From CAVTRI01 sp963737075 (GTDB lineage Bacteria > Actinomycetota > Acidimicrobiia > Acidimicrobiales > Palsa-688), in the NCBI GenBank assembly GCA_963737075.1, contig CAVTRI010000002.1, positions 2,666,001-2,730,000 of the forward strand: a DNA stretch of 64,000 nucleotides. Reading direction: 5' to 3'. The stretch's first letter is position 1. Every line of letters starts with the position of its first letter. Shown piece after piece: positions 35,456 to 46,134 of the stretch. A program made the translations under genes and the position numbers. The notes under the pieces were generated by a model, which did not search any database, was not told the origin of the DNA, and saw only the letters and a program-made list of their open reading frames with translations.

Positions 35456-35793
35456 GCGTCCGCGAGCCCCGCCGCCGATTGTGGGCATGGCTGCGGGCGT
35501 TCGGGGCCTTCTGGTGGGATTTCGTTGTGGGTGACGACTGGCGGGTCGGCGTCGGCGTGGTTGCCGCGTTCGCGATCACGTATGGGGTGAGCCGCACATC
35601 GGTGCCGGCCTGGTGGGTCATGCCGGTCGCCGTCGTCGTCCTTCTCGGGCTCAGCCTCCGACGGGCCACACGCGACAGCCCCTTAGTGCCCAAGCAGAAA
35701 AGATTGGCCTGCTTGTCGGTATTCAAAGAGGCAACACTGAGAGGTGAAACTACGAAGCGACAAGCAGGCCAACCTTTCCGGAGGGGGCACTAG
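35452..35793 (+). CDS. Small membrane protein with C-terminus formed by palindromic element copy 3
   Basis: A 113-residue frame. The first ~77 residues look genuine: a basic/aromatic start (REPRRRLWAWLRAFGAFWWD) and two TM segments (VGVVAAFAITYGV, WWVMPVAVVVLLGLSL). The remaining ~36 codons (SPLVPKQKRLACLSVFKEAT...) are translated from element A copy 3 and end just past it. The element therefore replaced the natural 3' end or removed its stop. The gene is translationally coupled to the COG4280-like gene. Function unknown. Confidence 0.6.
   Translation: MSVREPRRRLWAWLRAFGAFWWDFVVGDDWRVGVGVVAAFAITYGVSRTSVPAWWVMPVAVVVLLGLSLRRATRDSPLVPKQKRLACLSVFKEATLRGETTKRQAGQPFRRGH
35685..35791. repeat. Palindromic element A, copy 3 (107 bp, reverse orientation)
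   Basis: It starts AGTGCCCAAGCAG and ends CCGGAGGGGGCACT; its reverse complement aligns end to end with copy 1. The inner arms (GATTGGCCTGCTTGTCG and CGACAAGCAGGCCAACC) pair with one mismatch around a different loop. It lies between convergent genes, overlaps the upstream gene's 3' end, and stops a few bases before the ChrB-like stop codon. Confidence 0.85.
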
Positions 35794-35797
35794 TTCC

Positions 35798-36340
35798 TCA
35801 GTGCGCCTCGGGGTCGCGGGCGTACACCTCGTTGGCGTAGCCCTCGAGCGACGCCTCGCACTCCGCCAGCGCGTCCTCGGCTGCCCGCCGGCCAGGAGCG
35901 CCAAAGGTGTCGCGGCCTCGCACTTTCGCCAGCCAGTTCTGGAGTTTGACCAGGTCCACCTCGTTCTCCTCAAGCTCGGCATAGGAGAAATGCTCGGCGA
36001 CGTGCTCTTTGGCCACCTGGTTGAGGAAGTCCTGTGCCCGGTCGACGATCTCCTCGTACTCGTCGTCTCGAGCCGCCTGGAACGCGGCCAGCACCTCAGC
36101 CTCTCCCGCCAGCGCCTGGCAGGACAGCAGCACCGCTGAGCCTGACATGTCGACGATGTCGTGTCGCAGCTTGCGCAGCGCCCGCTCCGCCGAAGGGGTG
36201 GCCGGCAGCGCAGCGGCCGAGCTCTGCAGATAGATCGCGCCCAGGCCTTTTAGCCTCCGCCACACCGTGGCCCGGAGTCGGGTGGGCTCCGAAGGGATCC
36301 GGTAGACAAGCAGCAGCCAGCCAGGGCCGTCCTCGATCAC
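35798..36340 (-). CDS. ChrB N-terminal-domain-like protein
   Basis: A ~180-residue protein. GWLLLVYRIPSEPTRLRATV, WRRLKGLGAIYLQSSAAALP and the later helical region (EEIVDRAQDFLNQVAKEHVA) resemble the N-terminal domain of chromate-resistance/regulatory ChrB proteins. The C-terminal rhodanese-like ChrB domain is absent. The function of stand-alone versions is unclear; chromate resistance should not be assumed. GTG at 36340 gives the family start. A longer reading up to 36442 would draw its first ~25 residues from palindromic element copy 4. It is flanked on both sides by element A copies. Confidence 0.7.
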   Translation of the reverse strand: MIEDGPGWLLLVYRIPSEPTRLRATVWRRLKGLGAIYLQSSAAALPATPSAERALRKLRHDIVDMSGSAVLLSCQALAGEAEVLAAFQAARDDEYEEIVDRAQDFLNQVAKEHVAEHFSYAELEENEVDLVKLQNWLAKVRGRDTFGAPGRRAAEDALAECEASLEGYANEVYARDPEAH

Positions 36341-36363
36341 GGTGGCCAGTCTGCCTTTCTCTG

Positions 36364-36471
36364 GCGCGGCCCTCCGGAAAGGTTGGCCGGCTCGTCGCTT
36401 CGTGTTTCGTCTCTCGCCGTTTAACCCTTTGAACACCGACAAAGCAGGCCAACGTTTTCTGCTCGGGCACT
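36364..36471. repeat. Palindromic element A, copy 4 (about 108 bp)
   Basis: The right end TTTTCTGCTCGGGCACT is intact; the left end is degenerate (GGCGCGGCCCTCCGG replacing AGTGCCCCCTCCGG). One extra A sits in the right arm. It fills the divergent gap between the ChrB-like gene and manB and ends 15 bases before the manB ATG. With copy 3 it brackets the ChrB-like gene in inverse orientation, giving a ~790 bp unit with element copies at both ends. Confidence 0.75.
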
Positions 36472-36486
36472 AGAGTGCGTGGCCGG

Positions 36487-37842
36487 ATGAGCGTGCTCGA
36501 CGAGGTGTTCAAGGCCTACGACATTCGTGGCACCGTCCCCGATCAGCTCGACGCCGACCTGGCAAGGCGGGTAGGCGCGGCGTTCGCCCGGTTCACGGGA
36601 TCGAAGCGAATCCTGGCCGCACGTGACATGCGACCGTCGGGCGTCGAGCTGGTCGAGGCCTTCGCCGAAGGCGTGACGTCGACGGGTGCCGACGTCATCG
36701 ACCTCGGCCTCGCGTCGACCGACGAGCTGTACTTCGCCGCCGGGTCGCTCGACGCGCCGGGCGCCATGTTTACGGCTTCGCACAACCCTGCCGAGTACAA
36801 CGGCATCAAGTTGTGCCTGGCGGGGGCGCGCCCAGTCGGCGTCGAGTCGGGGCTGCAGGACATACGCGCGGACGTCGAGCGCAATGCGTCACCGAAGGGC
36901 CCCGGCGGCGGCACCGTCAGGCGCCAGGACGTCCTCGGTGACTACGCGGCCAAGGTGCGTTCGTTCGTCGACGTCGGCGGCCTTCGACCCCTCAAGGTGG
37001 TGGCGGACACGGCCAACGGCATGGGTGGTCTGGTCGTGCCGGCGGTCTTCGAAGGGCTTCCGTTCCAGCTGGAGATCCTCTACGGCGAGCTCGACGGCAC
37101 ATTCCCCAACCACCCGGCCGATCCCATCCAGCCCGCCAACCTGGTTGCCCTCCAGCAGCGGGTGGTCGACACAAACGCCGATCTCGGTCTCGCCTTCGAC
37201 GGCGACGCCGACCGCTGCTTCCTGGTCGACAACCAGGGCCAGCCGGTGTCGGGATCGACGACCACGGCCATCGTGGCGCGGGCCATGCTCGACAAGGAGC
37301 CCGGGGCGACCATCCTCTACAACCTCATCTGTTCGAAGGCGGTGCCCGAGATCGTCGCCGAGCACGGGGGAACGCCAGTACGCACCCGGGTCGGTCACTC
37401 GTACATCAAGGGCGTGATGGCCGAGACCGACGCCGTCTTCGGCGGGGAGCACTCCGGGCACTACTACTTCCGCGACAACTACCGGGCGGATTCGGGTTCC
37501 ATAGCGGCCGTGGTCGTGCTCGAACTCCTGTCGCAAGCCGGCCGACCCTTGTCGGCGCTCCGCGGTGACTACGAACGGTACGCCGACTCAGGCGAGATCA
37601 ACACCCAGGCGGAAGACCCGGCGGGAGTGATCGAAGCGGTTGCCGGGCGCATGGAGGCCGAACATCCGACCGCGACGCAGGAGCGCCTCGACGGCCTGAC
37701 GGTCGACTTCGGCGATTGGTGGTTCAATCTCCGCCCGTCCAACACTGAGCCGCTGCTCCGCCTCAATCTGGAAGCCCCCGATCGCTCGACGTGCGATACC
37801 CGAACTGCCGAGGTGCTCGAAATGCTGAAGGAACTGGCCTGA
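36487..37842 (+). CDS. manB: Phosphomannomutase/phosphoglucomutase
   Basis: A 451-residue alpha-D-phosphohexomutase that interconverts mannose-6-P and mannose-1-P (and possibly glucose phosphates). The active-site phosphoserine loop is MFTASHNPAEYNGIK, the Mg-binding loop is FDGDADRCF, the sugar-binding loop is GGEHSGHYYF, and the phosphate-binding loop is LRPSNTEPLLRLN. ATG at 36487 was chosen; GTG at 36475 is possible. It is followed after one base by Trm112 and after two more by the SIS isomerase, an arrangement conserved in mycobacteria (manB-Rv3256c-manA). It supplies GDP-mannose synthesis. Confidence 0.94.
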   Translation: MSVLDEVFKAYDIRGTVPDQLDADLARRVGAAFARFTGSKRILAARDMRPSGVELVEAFAEGVTSTGADVIDLGLASTDELYFAAGSLDAPGAMFTASHNPAEYNGIKLCLAGARPVGVESGLQDIRADVERNASPKGPGGGTVRRQDVLGDYAAKVRSFVDVGGLRPLKVVADTANGMGGLVVPAVFEGLPFQLEILYGELDGTFPNHPADPIQPANLVALQQRVVDTNADLGLAFDGDADRCFLVDNQGQPVSGSTTTAIVARAMLDKEPGATILYNLICSKAVPEIVAEHGGTPVRTRVGHSYIKGVMAETDAVFGGEHSGHYYFRDNYRADSGSIAAVVVLELLSQAGRPLSALRGDYERYADSGEINTQAEDPAGVIEAVAGRMEAEHPTATQERLDGLTVDFGDWWFNLRPSNTEPLLRLNLEAPDRSTCDTRTAEVLEMLKELA

Positions 37843-37843
37843 C

Positions 37844-38086
37844 GTGACGCTCGACCCGAAGCTTCTTGAAATCCTCGCCTGTCCCGAGGACAAAGGCCCG
37901 CTTCTGTATTTTGCTGACGAGGACGCCCTCTACAACCCTCGGCTCAAGCGCCGCTACGCGGTGCGCGACGACATCCCCGTCATGCTCATCGACGAAGCCG
38001 AATCCGTCGACGACGATGAGCACCAACGGCTCCTGGCGAAAGCCGACTCCGACGGTTTGCGGCCCACCTTCGACCCCGAGGCGTAG
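37844..38086 (+). CDS. Trm112-family small protein
   Basis: An 80-residue protein with LDPKLLEILACPEDKGPLLY at the N-terminus and RYAVRDDIPVMLIDEAE, the canonical Trm112/YcaR pattern. In the zinc-binding versions four cysteines are present; here only one is obvious, so zinc binding is probably lost. Eukaryotic and archaeal Trm112 activates methyltransferases; bacterial roles are unclear. It is wedged between manB and the isomerase with almost no spacing, so it is part of that operon. The start is GTG. Confidence 0.88.
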   Translation: MTLDPKLLEILACPEDKGPLLYFADEDALYNPRLKRRYAVRDDIPVMLIDEAESVDDDEHQRLLAKADSDGLRPTFDPEA

Positions 38087-38088
38087 CG

Positions 38089-39123
38089 GTGGCCGTGCTG
38101 GACTCGCTTGGCATGTTCGAGCAGACGGCCGCGCTCCCCGAACAAGCGGAACACGCGGCCCGAGCCGCGCGCGGCTTGGCCGGGCTGCCGGATCCGGAGG
38201 TCGTTGAGACCGTCGTCGTTCTGGGCATGGGCGGCAGCGGCATGGCCGGCGACGTGCTCGGCGCGGTGGCGGCACCGCTCGTTCCGGTTCCCGTCGTCGT
38301 GGTGAAGTCGTACGAGTGCCCTGCATTCGTTGGAGAAAGCAGCCTGGTCTTCGCGGTGTCCGCCTCCGGCAACACTGAGGAAACCTTGCAAGCCTCGTCC
38401 GACGCCGCGGCCGCGGGGGCACACATCGTGGCGGTCACCGCTGGCGGCGAGCTCGCCCGCCTGGCATCGGGCTGGGGAGCGCCGATCGTCCAGGTCCCCG
38501 CCGACATCCCCCAGCCGCGGGCGGCGCTCGGTGCGCTGGCGTTCCCGCCCGTGGTCGTGCTGGAAGAGCTGGGACTGTTGAAGGGCGCCAGTTACTGGAT
38601 CGATAGCGCGGTCGACCAGCTCAAACGACGCCGCGACACGCTGGTCGCTGGCGGCGACGGCAGTGCTGCGGCCGCCGTCGCCCGCCGGATCGGGCGCACC
38701 ATGCCGCTCATTCATGGAGGCGGCGCGGTGGGGACGGCGGCTGCCAAACGCTGGAAGACGCAGATCAACGAGAACGCCAAGGGCCCCGCAGGATGGAGCT
38801 CGCAGCCTGAGCTGTGCCATAACGAGGTGTGCGGGTGGGGTCAGCATGGCGACGTGACGCGCCAGGTGGTGAGCGTCGTGGCCCTTCGCCACGACGGCGA
38901 GCACCCACAGATCGGCCGCCGTTTCGCGCTCGTATCCGAGCTGCTCGAGGAGGTGGTGGCCGAGGTCATCGAAGTGCGGGCAGAAGGCGACGGCGACCTG
39001 GCCCAGCTGTTCGACCTGATCCTGTTCGGCGACTACGTGTCGCTGTGGATGGCCGCCGAGGCGGGGGTCGATCCCGGTCCGGTCCCGATCCTGGAGGATC
39101 TGAAACGGCGGCTGGACTCGTAA
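38089..39123 (+). CDS. SIS-domain phosphoglucose/phosphomannose isomerase
   Basis: A 344-residue protein with two SIS domains. The first has VVVLGMGGSGMAGDVL and the sugar-phosphate binding FAVSASGNTEETLQAS. The second has MPLIHGGGAVGTAAAKRWKT, then NENAKGPAGWSSQPELCHNE with the catalytic Glu/His. It matches the bifunctional Pgi/Pmi family, converting fructose-6-P to mannose-6-P (and glucose-6-P). It would feed manB two genes upstream and, through the guanylyltransferase at 14 kb, GDP-mannose. The start is GTG. Confidence 0.9.
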   Translation: MAVLDSLGMFEQTAALPEQAEHAARAARGLAGLPDPEVVETVVVLGMGGSGMAGDVLGAVAAPLVPVPVVVVKSYECPAFVGESSLVFAVSASGNTEETLQASSDAAAAGAHIVAVTAGGELARLASGWGAPIVQVPADIPQPRAALGALAFPPVVVLEELGLLKGASYWIDSAVDQLKRRRDTLVAGGDGSAAAAVARRIGRTMPLIHGGGAVGTAAAKRWKTQINENAKGPAGWSSQPELCHNEVCGWGQHGDVTRQVVSVVALRHDGEHPQIGRRFALVSELLEEVVAEVIEVRAEGDGDLAQLFDLILFGDYVSLWMAAEAGVDPGPVPILEDLKRRLDS

Positions 39124-40106
39124 CCGCACCGAGCCGGGCGGTAGCCTGCCTGTCGGACCTCAGCGGGTCTGTGGTTGCAAGTCGATGCCAGTCGCAGGCG
39201 AAACGACCCACGTAAGGCAACCCGTGGTTGCTGAGCATGGTGCGGCTTAGGGGTAAGCCCTGCCCGCCGTCGGGGCCACCGGGGCTCCGGGGCGGAGACG
39301 GTCGCCACGCCGGGGCACCGGCGGCGTCGGGCGAAAGCCACCGCCGTCGCCCGGTTGGCGCCGCAGCAGGCGAGTGTGGGGTCAAAGACCAGGTCAGCCG
39401 CTGAGGTCCCCCTCTTCCTTTCGCGTCGACACTCGCGCGCGGCGTAGCCGGCACGTACCGCCACGACGCGCGCTGCCGTGGCCGAACGGGACGCTCGCCG
39501 AAGTACGCCGCGCGCAAATGCGCCGATATGGCATGGTGGCGCGCAGCGTGCGATCTCCGGCGGCACGCTACCGCGCGGTCTGGGGGCGCGTCGCTTGCAC
39601 GACGCGCCGGGCTGCCGGCCGGGCTGCGACGGCGCGCCGGCGCCGGGCTGCGACGGCGGCGCCTCGGCCGGCGGCTGCGACGGCGGGCTGCGGCGGGCTG
39701 CGACGGCGGCGGCGGGGCCTCGGCGGGCGGCGGGGCCTTCGGCGGCGGCTGCTGACGCTGGCCGCGGGGCGACGCATCGCGCCACACGCCGCCTTCCGGC
39801 GCGATGAGGCACCACGCCCACGTCACGAGGCGCGATCCGACGCCATAGGCGACACCGGAACGCGCCCGCCGCGCGCCGGTTGGTGCGCAATCGCGCCAAC
39901 TCCGGGGTCATGGCGCGATCCGCTGTCACCTGCGAAGCCCCTCCGAGGCCCGGCATGGCCACCTGGGGGGGAATTGTGCAGCCACTGGGACGGGCGGCGC
40001 CGTCCCGGGTCGCGCACGACGACAGGACGGGGACAGGATCCAGTCCCCGTGTCCCGTCGCACGCGGTCCCCGTGGCCGAGGCGCGCCGGTACGCTGGAGA
40101 TTCTGT
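39124..40106. other. ~980 bp gene-free region
   Basis: I see no convincing gene. Bases ~39150-39260 are moderately GC and contain pairing possibilities, such as GGCTTA/TAAGCC at 39244-39259 and GCAAC/GTTGC near 39215-39230. This could be a structured RNA, but it fits no riboswitch I know. Bases ~39590-39760 are a degenerate GC array with four GGCTGCGACGGCG units; 39460-39560 and 39760-39900 are rich in GCGC/GCGCC words. The secA leader with GGAG about eight bases before its ATG closes the region. A ~1000-codon antisense frame here is an artefact of GC bias. Confidence 0.6.
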
Positions 40107-42863
<2,757 letters not shown>

Positions 42864-42865
42864 TC

Positions 42866-43981
42866 GTGAGGGACTTCACCGACGAGCTGCGCGACCTTCG
42901 GCGGCGCCTGGACGAGGCGAAGGGTTACCTCGGTCTCGACGGGTTGCGCCGGCGGCTGGGCGAGCTGGAGACCGAGCTCGGCCGCCCCGACCTGTGGGAC
43001 GACACTGATGTCGGCGCCAAGGTGACCCGCGAGTACGGGCAGGTCAAAGGCGACATCGACCTCCTCGACGGCCTCGAACGGCGGCTGTCGGACGCCGAAA
43101 CGCTCCAGGAGCTGGCGCTCGAAGAGCCCGAAGATCGCTCTGGCGATGAGGAGCTCGCCGGTCTGGTGGCGTCGGTCGAGCGGGACCTGGACGACCTGGA
43201 GTTGCGGTCGCTGTTCACAGGCGACTACGACGAGCATGACGCTGTCTGTGAGATCCACGCCAAGGACGGCGGCACCGACGCTCAGGACTGGGCCGAGATG
43301 CTGCTCCGCATGTACCAGCGCTGGGCGGAGCGTCGCAGGTTCGATCTCGAAATCGACGATGTGAGCGAGGGGCAAGAGGCCGGCATTCTGTCTGCCACGT
43401 TCATCATCCGGGGCCGATGGGCCAACGGCCTGTTGGCGTCGGAGCGGGGGGTGCACCGGCTGGTCAGGATCTCGCCGTTCGACTCCCAGGCGCGCCGCCA
43501 AACGAGCTTCGCCTCGGTGAGCGTCGTGCCCTTCCTGGAGGACCTCGCCGACGAGGTGGACATCGAGGAGAAGGACCTCCGCATCGACACTTACCGCTCG
43601 TCAGGCGCCGGCGGCCAGCACGTCAACGTTACCGACTCGGCGGTCCGGATCACTCACCTGCCCACGGGACTGGTTGTCGCCGTTCAGAACGAACGCAGCC
43701 AGCACCAGAACAAGGCCAAGGCGCTCCAAATCCTGGCGGCCAAGCTTGCCGAACGCCAGCGCGAGGAGCGGGCGGCGGCGCTCAACGCCATGGCCGGGCC
43801 CAAGGCCCAGGTGGGTTGGGGGGCGCAGATCCGCTCCTACGTGCTCGCCCCTTACCAGCAGGTCAAGGACCTTCGCAGCGATTACGAGACCGGCAACGTG
43901 CAGGCGGTCTTGGACGGCGACCTCGACCCCTTCATGGAGGCGTTCCTGCGCTGGCGGCGGGCCAACAACGGGGCTGCCTAG
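42866..43981 (+). CDS. prfB: Peptide chain release factor 2
   Basis: A 371-residue class I release factor that recognises UGA and UAA. The catalytic loop is SSGAGGQHVNVTDSAVRI, and the stop-codon recognition motif appears as SPF (RISPFDSQAR), diagnostic for RF2 in place of the PxT of RF1. There is no in-frame UGA early in the gene, so the programmed frameshift of enterobacterial prfB is absent. The start is GTG. The order secA-prfB-ftsE-ftsX is common in actinobacteria. Confidence 0.96.
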   Translation: MRDFTDELRDLRRRLDEAKGYLGLDGLRRRLGELETELGRPDLWDDTDVGAKVTREYGQVKGDIDLLDGLERRLSDAETLQELALEEPEDRSGDEELAGLVASVERDLDDLELRSLFTGDYDEHDAVCEIHAKDGGTDAQDWAEMLLRMYQRWAERRRFDLEIDDVSEGQEAGILSATFIIRGRWANGLLASERGVHRLVRISPFDSQARRQTSFASVSVVPFLEDLADEVDIEEKDLRIDTYRSSGAGGQHVNVTDSAVRITHLPTGLVVAVQNERSQHQNKAKALQILAAKLAERQREERAAALNAMAGPKAQVGWGAQIRSYVLAPYQQVKDLRSDYETGNVQAVLDGDLDPFMEAFLRWRRANNGAA

Positions 43982-44095
43982 AGCGGGTGCCAGCCGTCGC
44001 TGGCTAGCCTCACCAGCGCCAGGCCGCGCCTCTACCCGCGTTACCGGCCGGAGGCTACACTCGCGGGCTGGCGCGGGCGGCGCCGCCTTTTCTTT

Positions 44096-44782
44096 ATGAT
44101 CAAGTTCGACACCGTCACCAAGACCTACAAAAGCACGACCGTCGCCCTGCGGGATGTCTCAGTCGACATCCAGAAAGGGGAGTTCGTCTTCTTGGTGGGA
44201 CCGTCAGGGTCCGGCAAGTCGACCTTCCTGCGGCTCGTCACTAAAGAGGAAGAGCCCGAGGTAGGCCAGGTGTGGGTCGCCGGCAAGGAGGTAGCGGCTC
44301 TCAGCCCCTGGAAGGTGCCCTACCTGCGTCGCAACATCGGCTGCGTGTTCCAGGACTTCCGGCTACTGCCGACGAAGACGGTGTACGAGAACGTGGCATT
44401 CGCGCTGGAGGTGATTGGCCGCCCCCGGTACGTGATCCGCTCCCAGGTGCCACAGATCCTCGACCTGGTGGGCCTGGGCAAGAAGCTCGGCAACCTGCCG
44501 CACGAGCTGTCCGGCGGCGAGCAGCAGCGGGTGGCTATCGCCCGCGCCTTCGTCAACCGACCCCTCATCCTGCTGGCCGACGAGCCGACCGGCAACCTTG
44601 ACCCGAGTACGACCGCCGGCATCATGCGGCTGCTCAACCGGATCAACCGGACGGGCACCACGGTGCTGATGGCCACCCACGACAACGGGATCGTCGACGC
44701 CATGCGGCGGCGGGTGATCGAGCTCGACCGGGGCAGCGTGATCCGGGACCAGGCACGCGGCGTCTACGGCGTGATGGCCTAG
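44096..44782 (+). CDS. ftsE: Cell-division ATP-binding protein FtsE
   Basis: A 228-residue ABC ATPase with Walker [11 protein letters not shown]-loop FQDFRLLP, signature LSGGEQQRV, Walker [14 protein letters not shown] and switch His in MATHDN. With FtsX it forms the septal complex that activates cell-wall hydrolases. The region before it (43982-44095) has a small hairpin (GCCAG/CTGGC at about 43989-44004) after prfB and no clear SD. The stop overlaps the ftsX GTG by one base. Confidence 0.96.
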   Translation: MIKFDTVTKTYKSTTVALRDVSVDIQKGEFVFLVGPSGSGKSTFLRLVTKEEEPEVGQVWVAGKEVAALSPWKVPYLRRNIGCVFQDFRLLPTKTVYENVAFALEVIGRPRYVIRSQVPQILDLVGLGKKLGNLPHELSGGEQQRVAIARAFVNRPLILLADEPTGNLDPSTTAGIMRLLNRINRTGTTVLMATHDNGIVDAMRRRVIELDRGSVIRDQARGVYGVMA

Positions 44783-45672
44783 TGGCTGTCTCGTCGTCGT
44801 ACATGGTCCGCGAGACCGGGACCAATCTGCGCCGCAACCTCCTGATGACGGTGGCCGCCATGCTCACCGTGGCGGTGTCGCTGCTGGCGCTCGGTGGGGT
44901 GCTGGTGATGCGCCAGGCCATCAGCAAGGCGTCGGTGCAATGGCGGGGTGGCGTCCAGCTGGCCATCTTCATGAACCCGCAGGCCACGCCCTCCCAGATC
45001 GCCGGGGTCGGCGACGAGCTCAAGACGATGCAGGGGGTGAAGAGCTACCGGTTCGTCGACAAGTCGCAGGCATACCAGGAGTTCAAGGAGATCTTCGGCG
45101 GCAATTCGACGATCGAGCAGGCGCTCGGCGTCAACGACATGCCACCGTCTTACCGGGTCGTTCCCACCCAGGTCCAGGACATCAACCAGCTGGCGGCCCA
45201 GTTCCACAACCAGCCGGGCGTGTTGACGGTGACCGACGCCAACAAGGCCATTCAGGACCAGCTGCACCGGTTCAACGAGTTCCGAGTGGTGGGCATCGTG
45301 CTCGCGGTCGCCGTGATGCTGGGTGCGGTGGCGCTGATCGTCAACACCATTCAGCTGGCGATCTTCGCCCGCCGGCGAGAGGTGGCGGTGATGAAGCTGG
45401 TGGGGGCGACCAACTGGTTCATCCGCATCCCCTTCATGCTCGAGGGGCTCATCCAGGGGCTGTTGGGCGCGATTGCGGCCTCCCTCGTCGTCTACCTGCT
45501 TCGCTCGCCAATCGCGGGTTTCGTCGGCAACGTGTCCGATCAGGTCATCAGCTCCAAGCTGTACGTCAGCCCCATGGAGGCGATCTGGACCGGCGTGGTA
45601 ATACTGGTCGTGGGGGTGGCGGTGGGCATGCTCGGCTCGGCGTTCGCCGTGCGCCGCTTCTTGGCGGTCTAG
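44782..45672 (+). CDS. ftsX: Cell-division protein FtsX
   Basis: A 296-residue membrane protein with four TM segments (about 24-44, 170-192, 218-240, 266-290) and a large extracytoplasmic loop between TM1 and TM2 (KTMQGVKSYRFVDKSQAYQE). The C-terminal FtsX/MacB-like permease region contains AIFARRREVAVMKLVGATNW. It relays ATP hydrolysis by FtsE to peptidoglycan hydrolases. The start is GTG. No hydrolase gene of the usual NlpC type follows directly, but a lytic NlpC/P60 protein occurs at 51 kb in an apparently unrelated island. Confidence 0.95.
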   Translation: MAVSSSYMVRETGTNLRRNLLMTVAAMLTVAVSLLALGGVLVMRQAISKASVQWRGGVQLAIFMNPQATPSQIAGVGDELKTMQGVKSYRFVDKSQAYQEFKEIFGGNSTIEQALGVNDMPPSYRVVPTQVQDINQLAAQFHNQPGVLTVTDANKAIQDQLHRFNEFRVVGIVLAVAVMLGAVALIVNTIQLAIFARRREVAVMKLVGATNWFIRIPFMLEGLIQGLLGAIAASLVVYLLRSPIAGFVGNVSDQVISSKLYVSPMEAIWTGVVILVVGVAVGMLGSAFAVRRFLAV

Positions 45673-46082
45673 CCGGTCTTTTGTTCCTGGTTGATCAGCT
45701 GGGTCGCGGCGCCGGACAGGTAGGTGAGCATTTGCTGTTCGTCCAGCGGGCCGAGGCCGCCGGCGCGGACTGCGGCGGTCATGTGGTGCAGCCAGGCATC
45801 CCGTTCGGCCTGGCCGATGGCGAACCGGGCATGACGCTGGCGGAGGCGCGGGTGGCCCCGCTGCTCGCTGTAGGTCGTTGGCCCGCCCCAGAACTGGATG
45901 AGGAAGTCCCGCAGGTGCCGGCGCGCGGCCTCGAACCCCTCAGCGTCGTCCGGGTACAGCGGGCGCAGTACCGGGTCATCGGCGACCGCGTCGTAGAAGC
46001 GGCGGGTCAGCGTGTCAAACCACGCCTCGCCGCCGGCACGCTCGAACATGGTCGCGGGAGCCATCGGTCCAGGATGGCTCAT
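45669..46082 (-). CDS. Truncated haemoglobin, group II
   Basis: A ~137-residue 2/2 globin. TMFERAGGEAWFDTLTRRFY at the N-terminus, LYPDDAEGFEAARRHLRDFL, FWGGPTTYSEQRGHPRLRQR and HARFAIGQAERDAWLHHM match actinobacterial GlbO-like proteins. The Tyr of the TYSEQRGHP region and the His of RHARF are the expected haem-pocket and proximal positions, and WGGP is a group II hallmark. Roles in oxygen or NO handling are known for relatives. ATG at 46082 was preferred; a longer frame to 46145 runs through the neighbouring gene's leader. It overlaps the ftsX stop by four bases. Confidence 0.9.
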   Translation of the reverse strand: MSHPGPMAPATMFERAGGEAWFDTLTRRFYDAVADDPVLRPLYPDDAEGFEAARRHLRDFLIQFWGGPTTYSEQRGHPRLRQRHARFAIGQAERDAWLHHMTAAVRAGGLGPLDEQQMLTYLSGAATQLINQEQKTG

Positions 46083-46134
46083 CTCATTGGAGCCTGGGTG
46101 CCGGGCCGGGCGGCGATCTGATATGGAGAGGGGC

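Noticed and set aside
35798..36340. Chromate resistance locus
   Set aside because: Only the ChrB N-terminal-like domain is present, with no ChrA transporter; the neighbouring COG4280-like protein is not ChrA.
39150..39270. Known riboswitch (SAH, cobalamin, SAM) after the isomerase gene
   Set aside because: I compared the consensus cores from memory and none fits; no ahcY or methionine gene follows.
42866..43981. Programmed frameshift in prfB
   Set aside because: The gene reads through in one frame with no internal UGA near the N-terminus.
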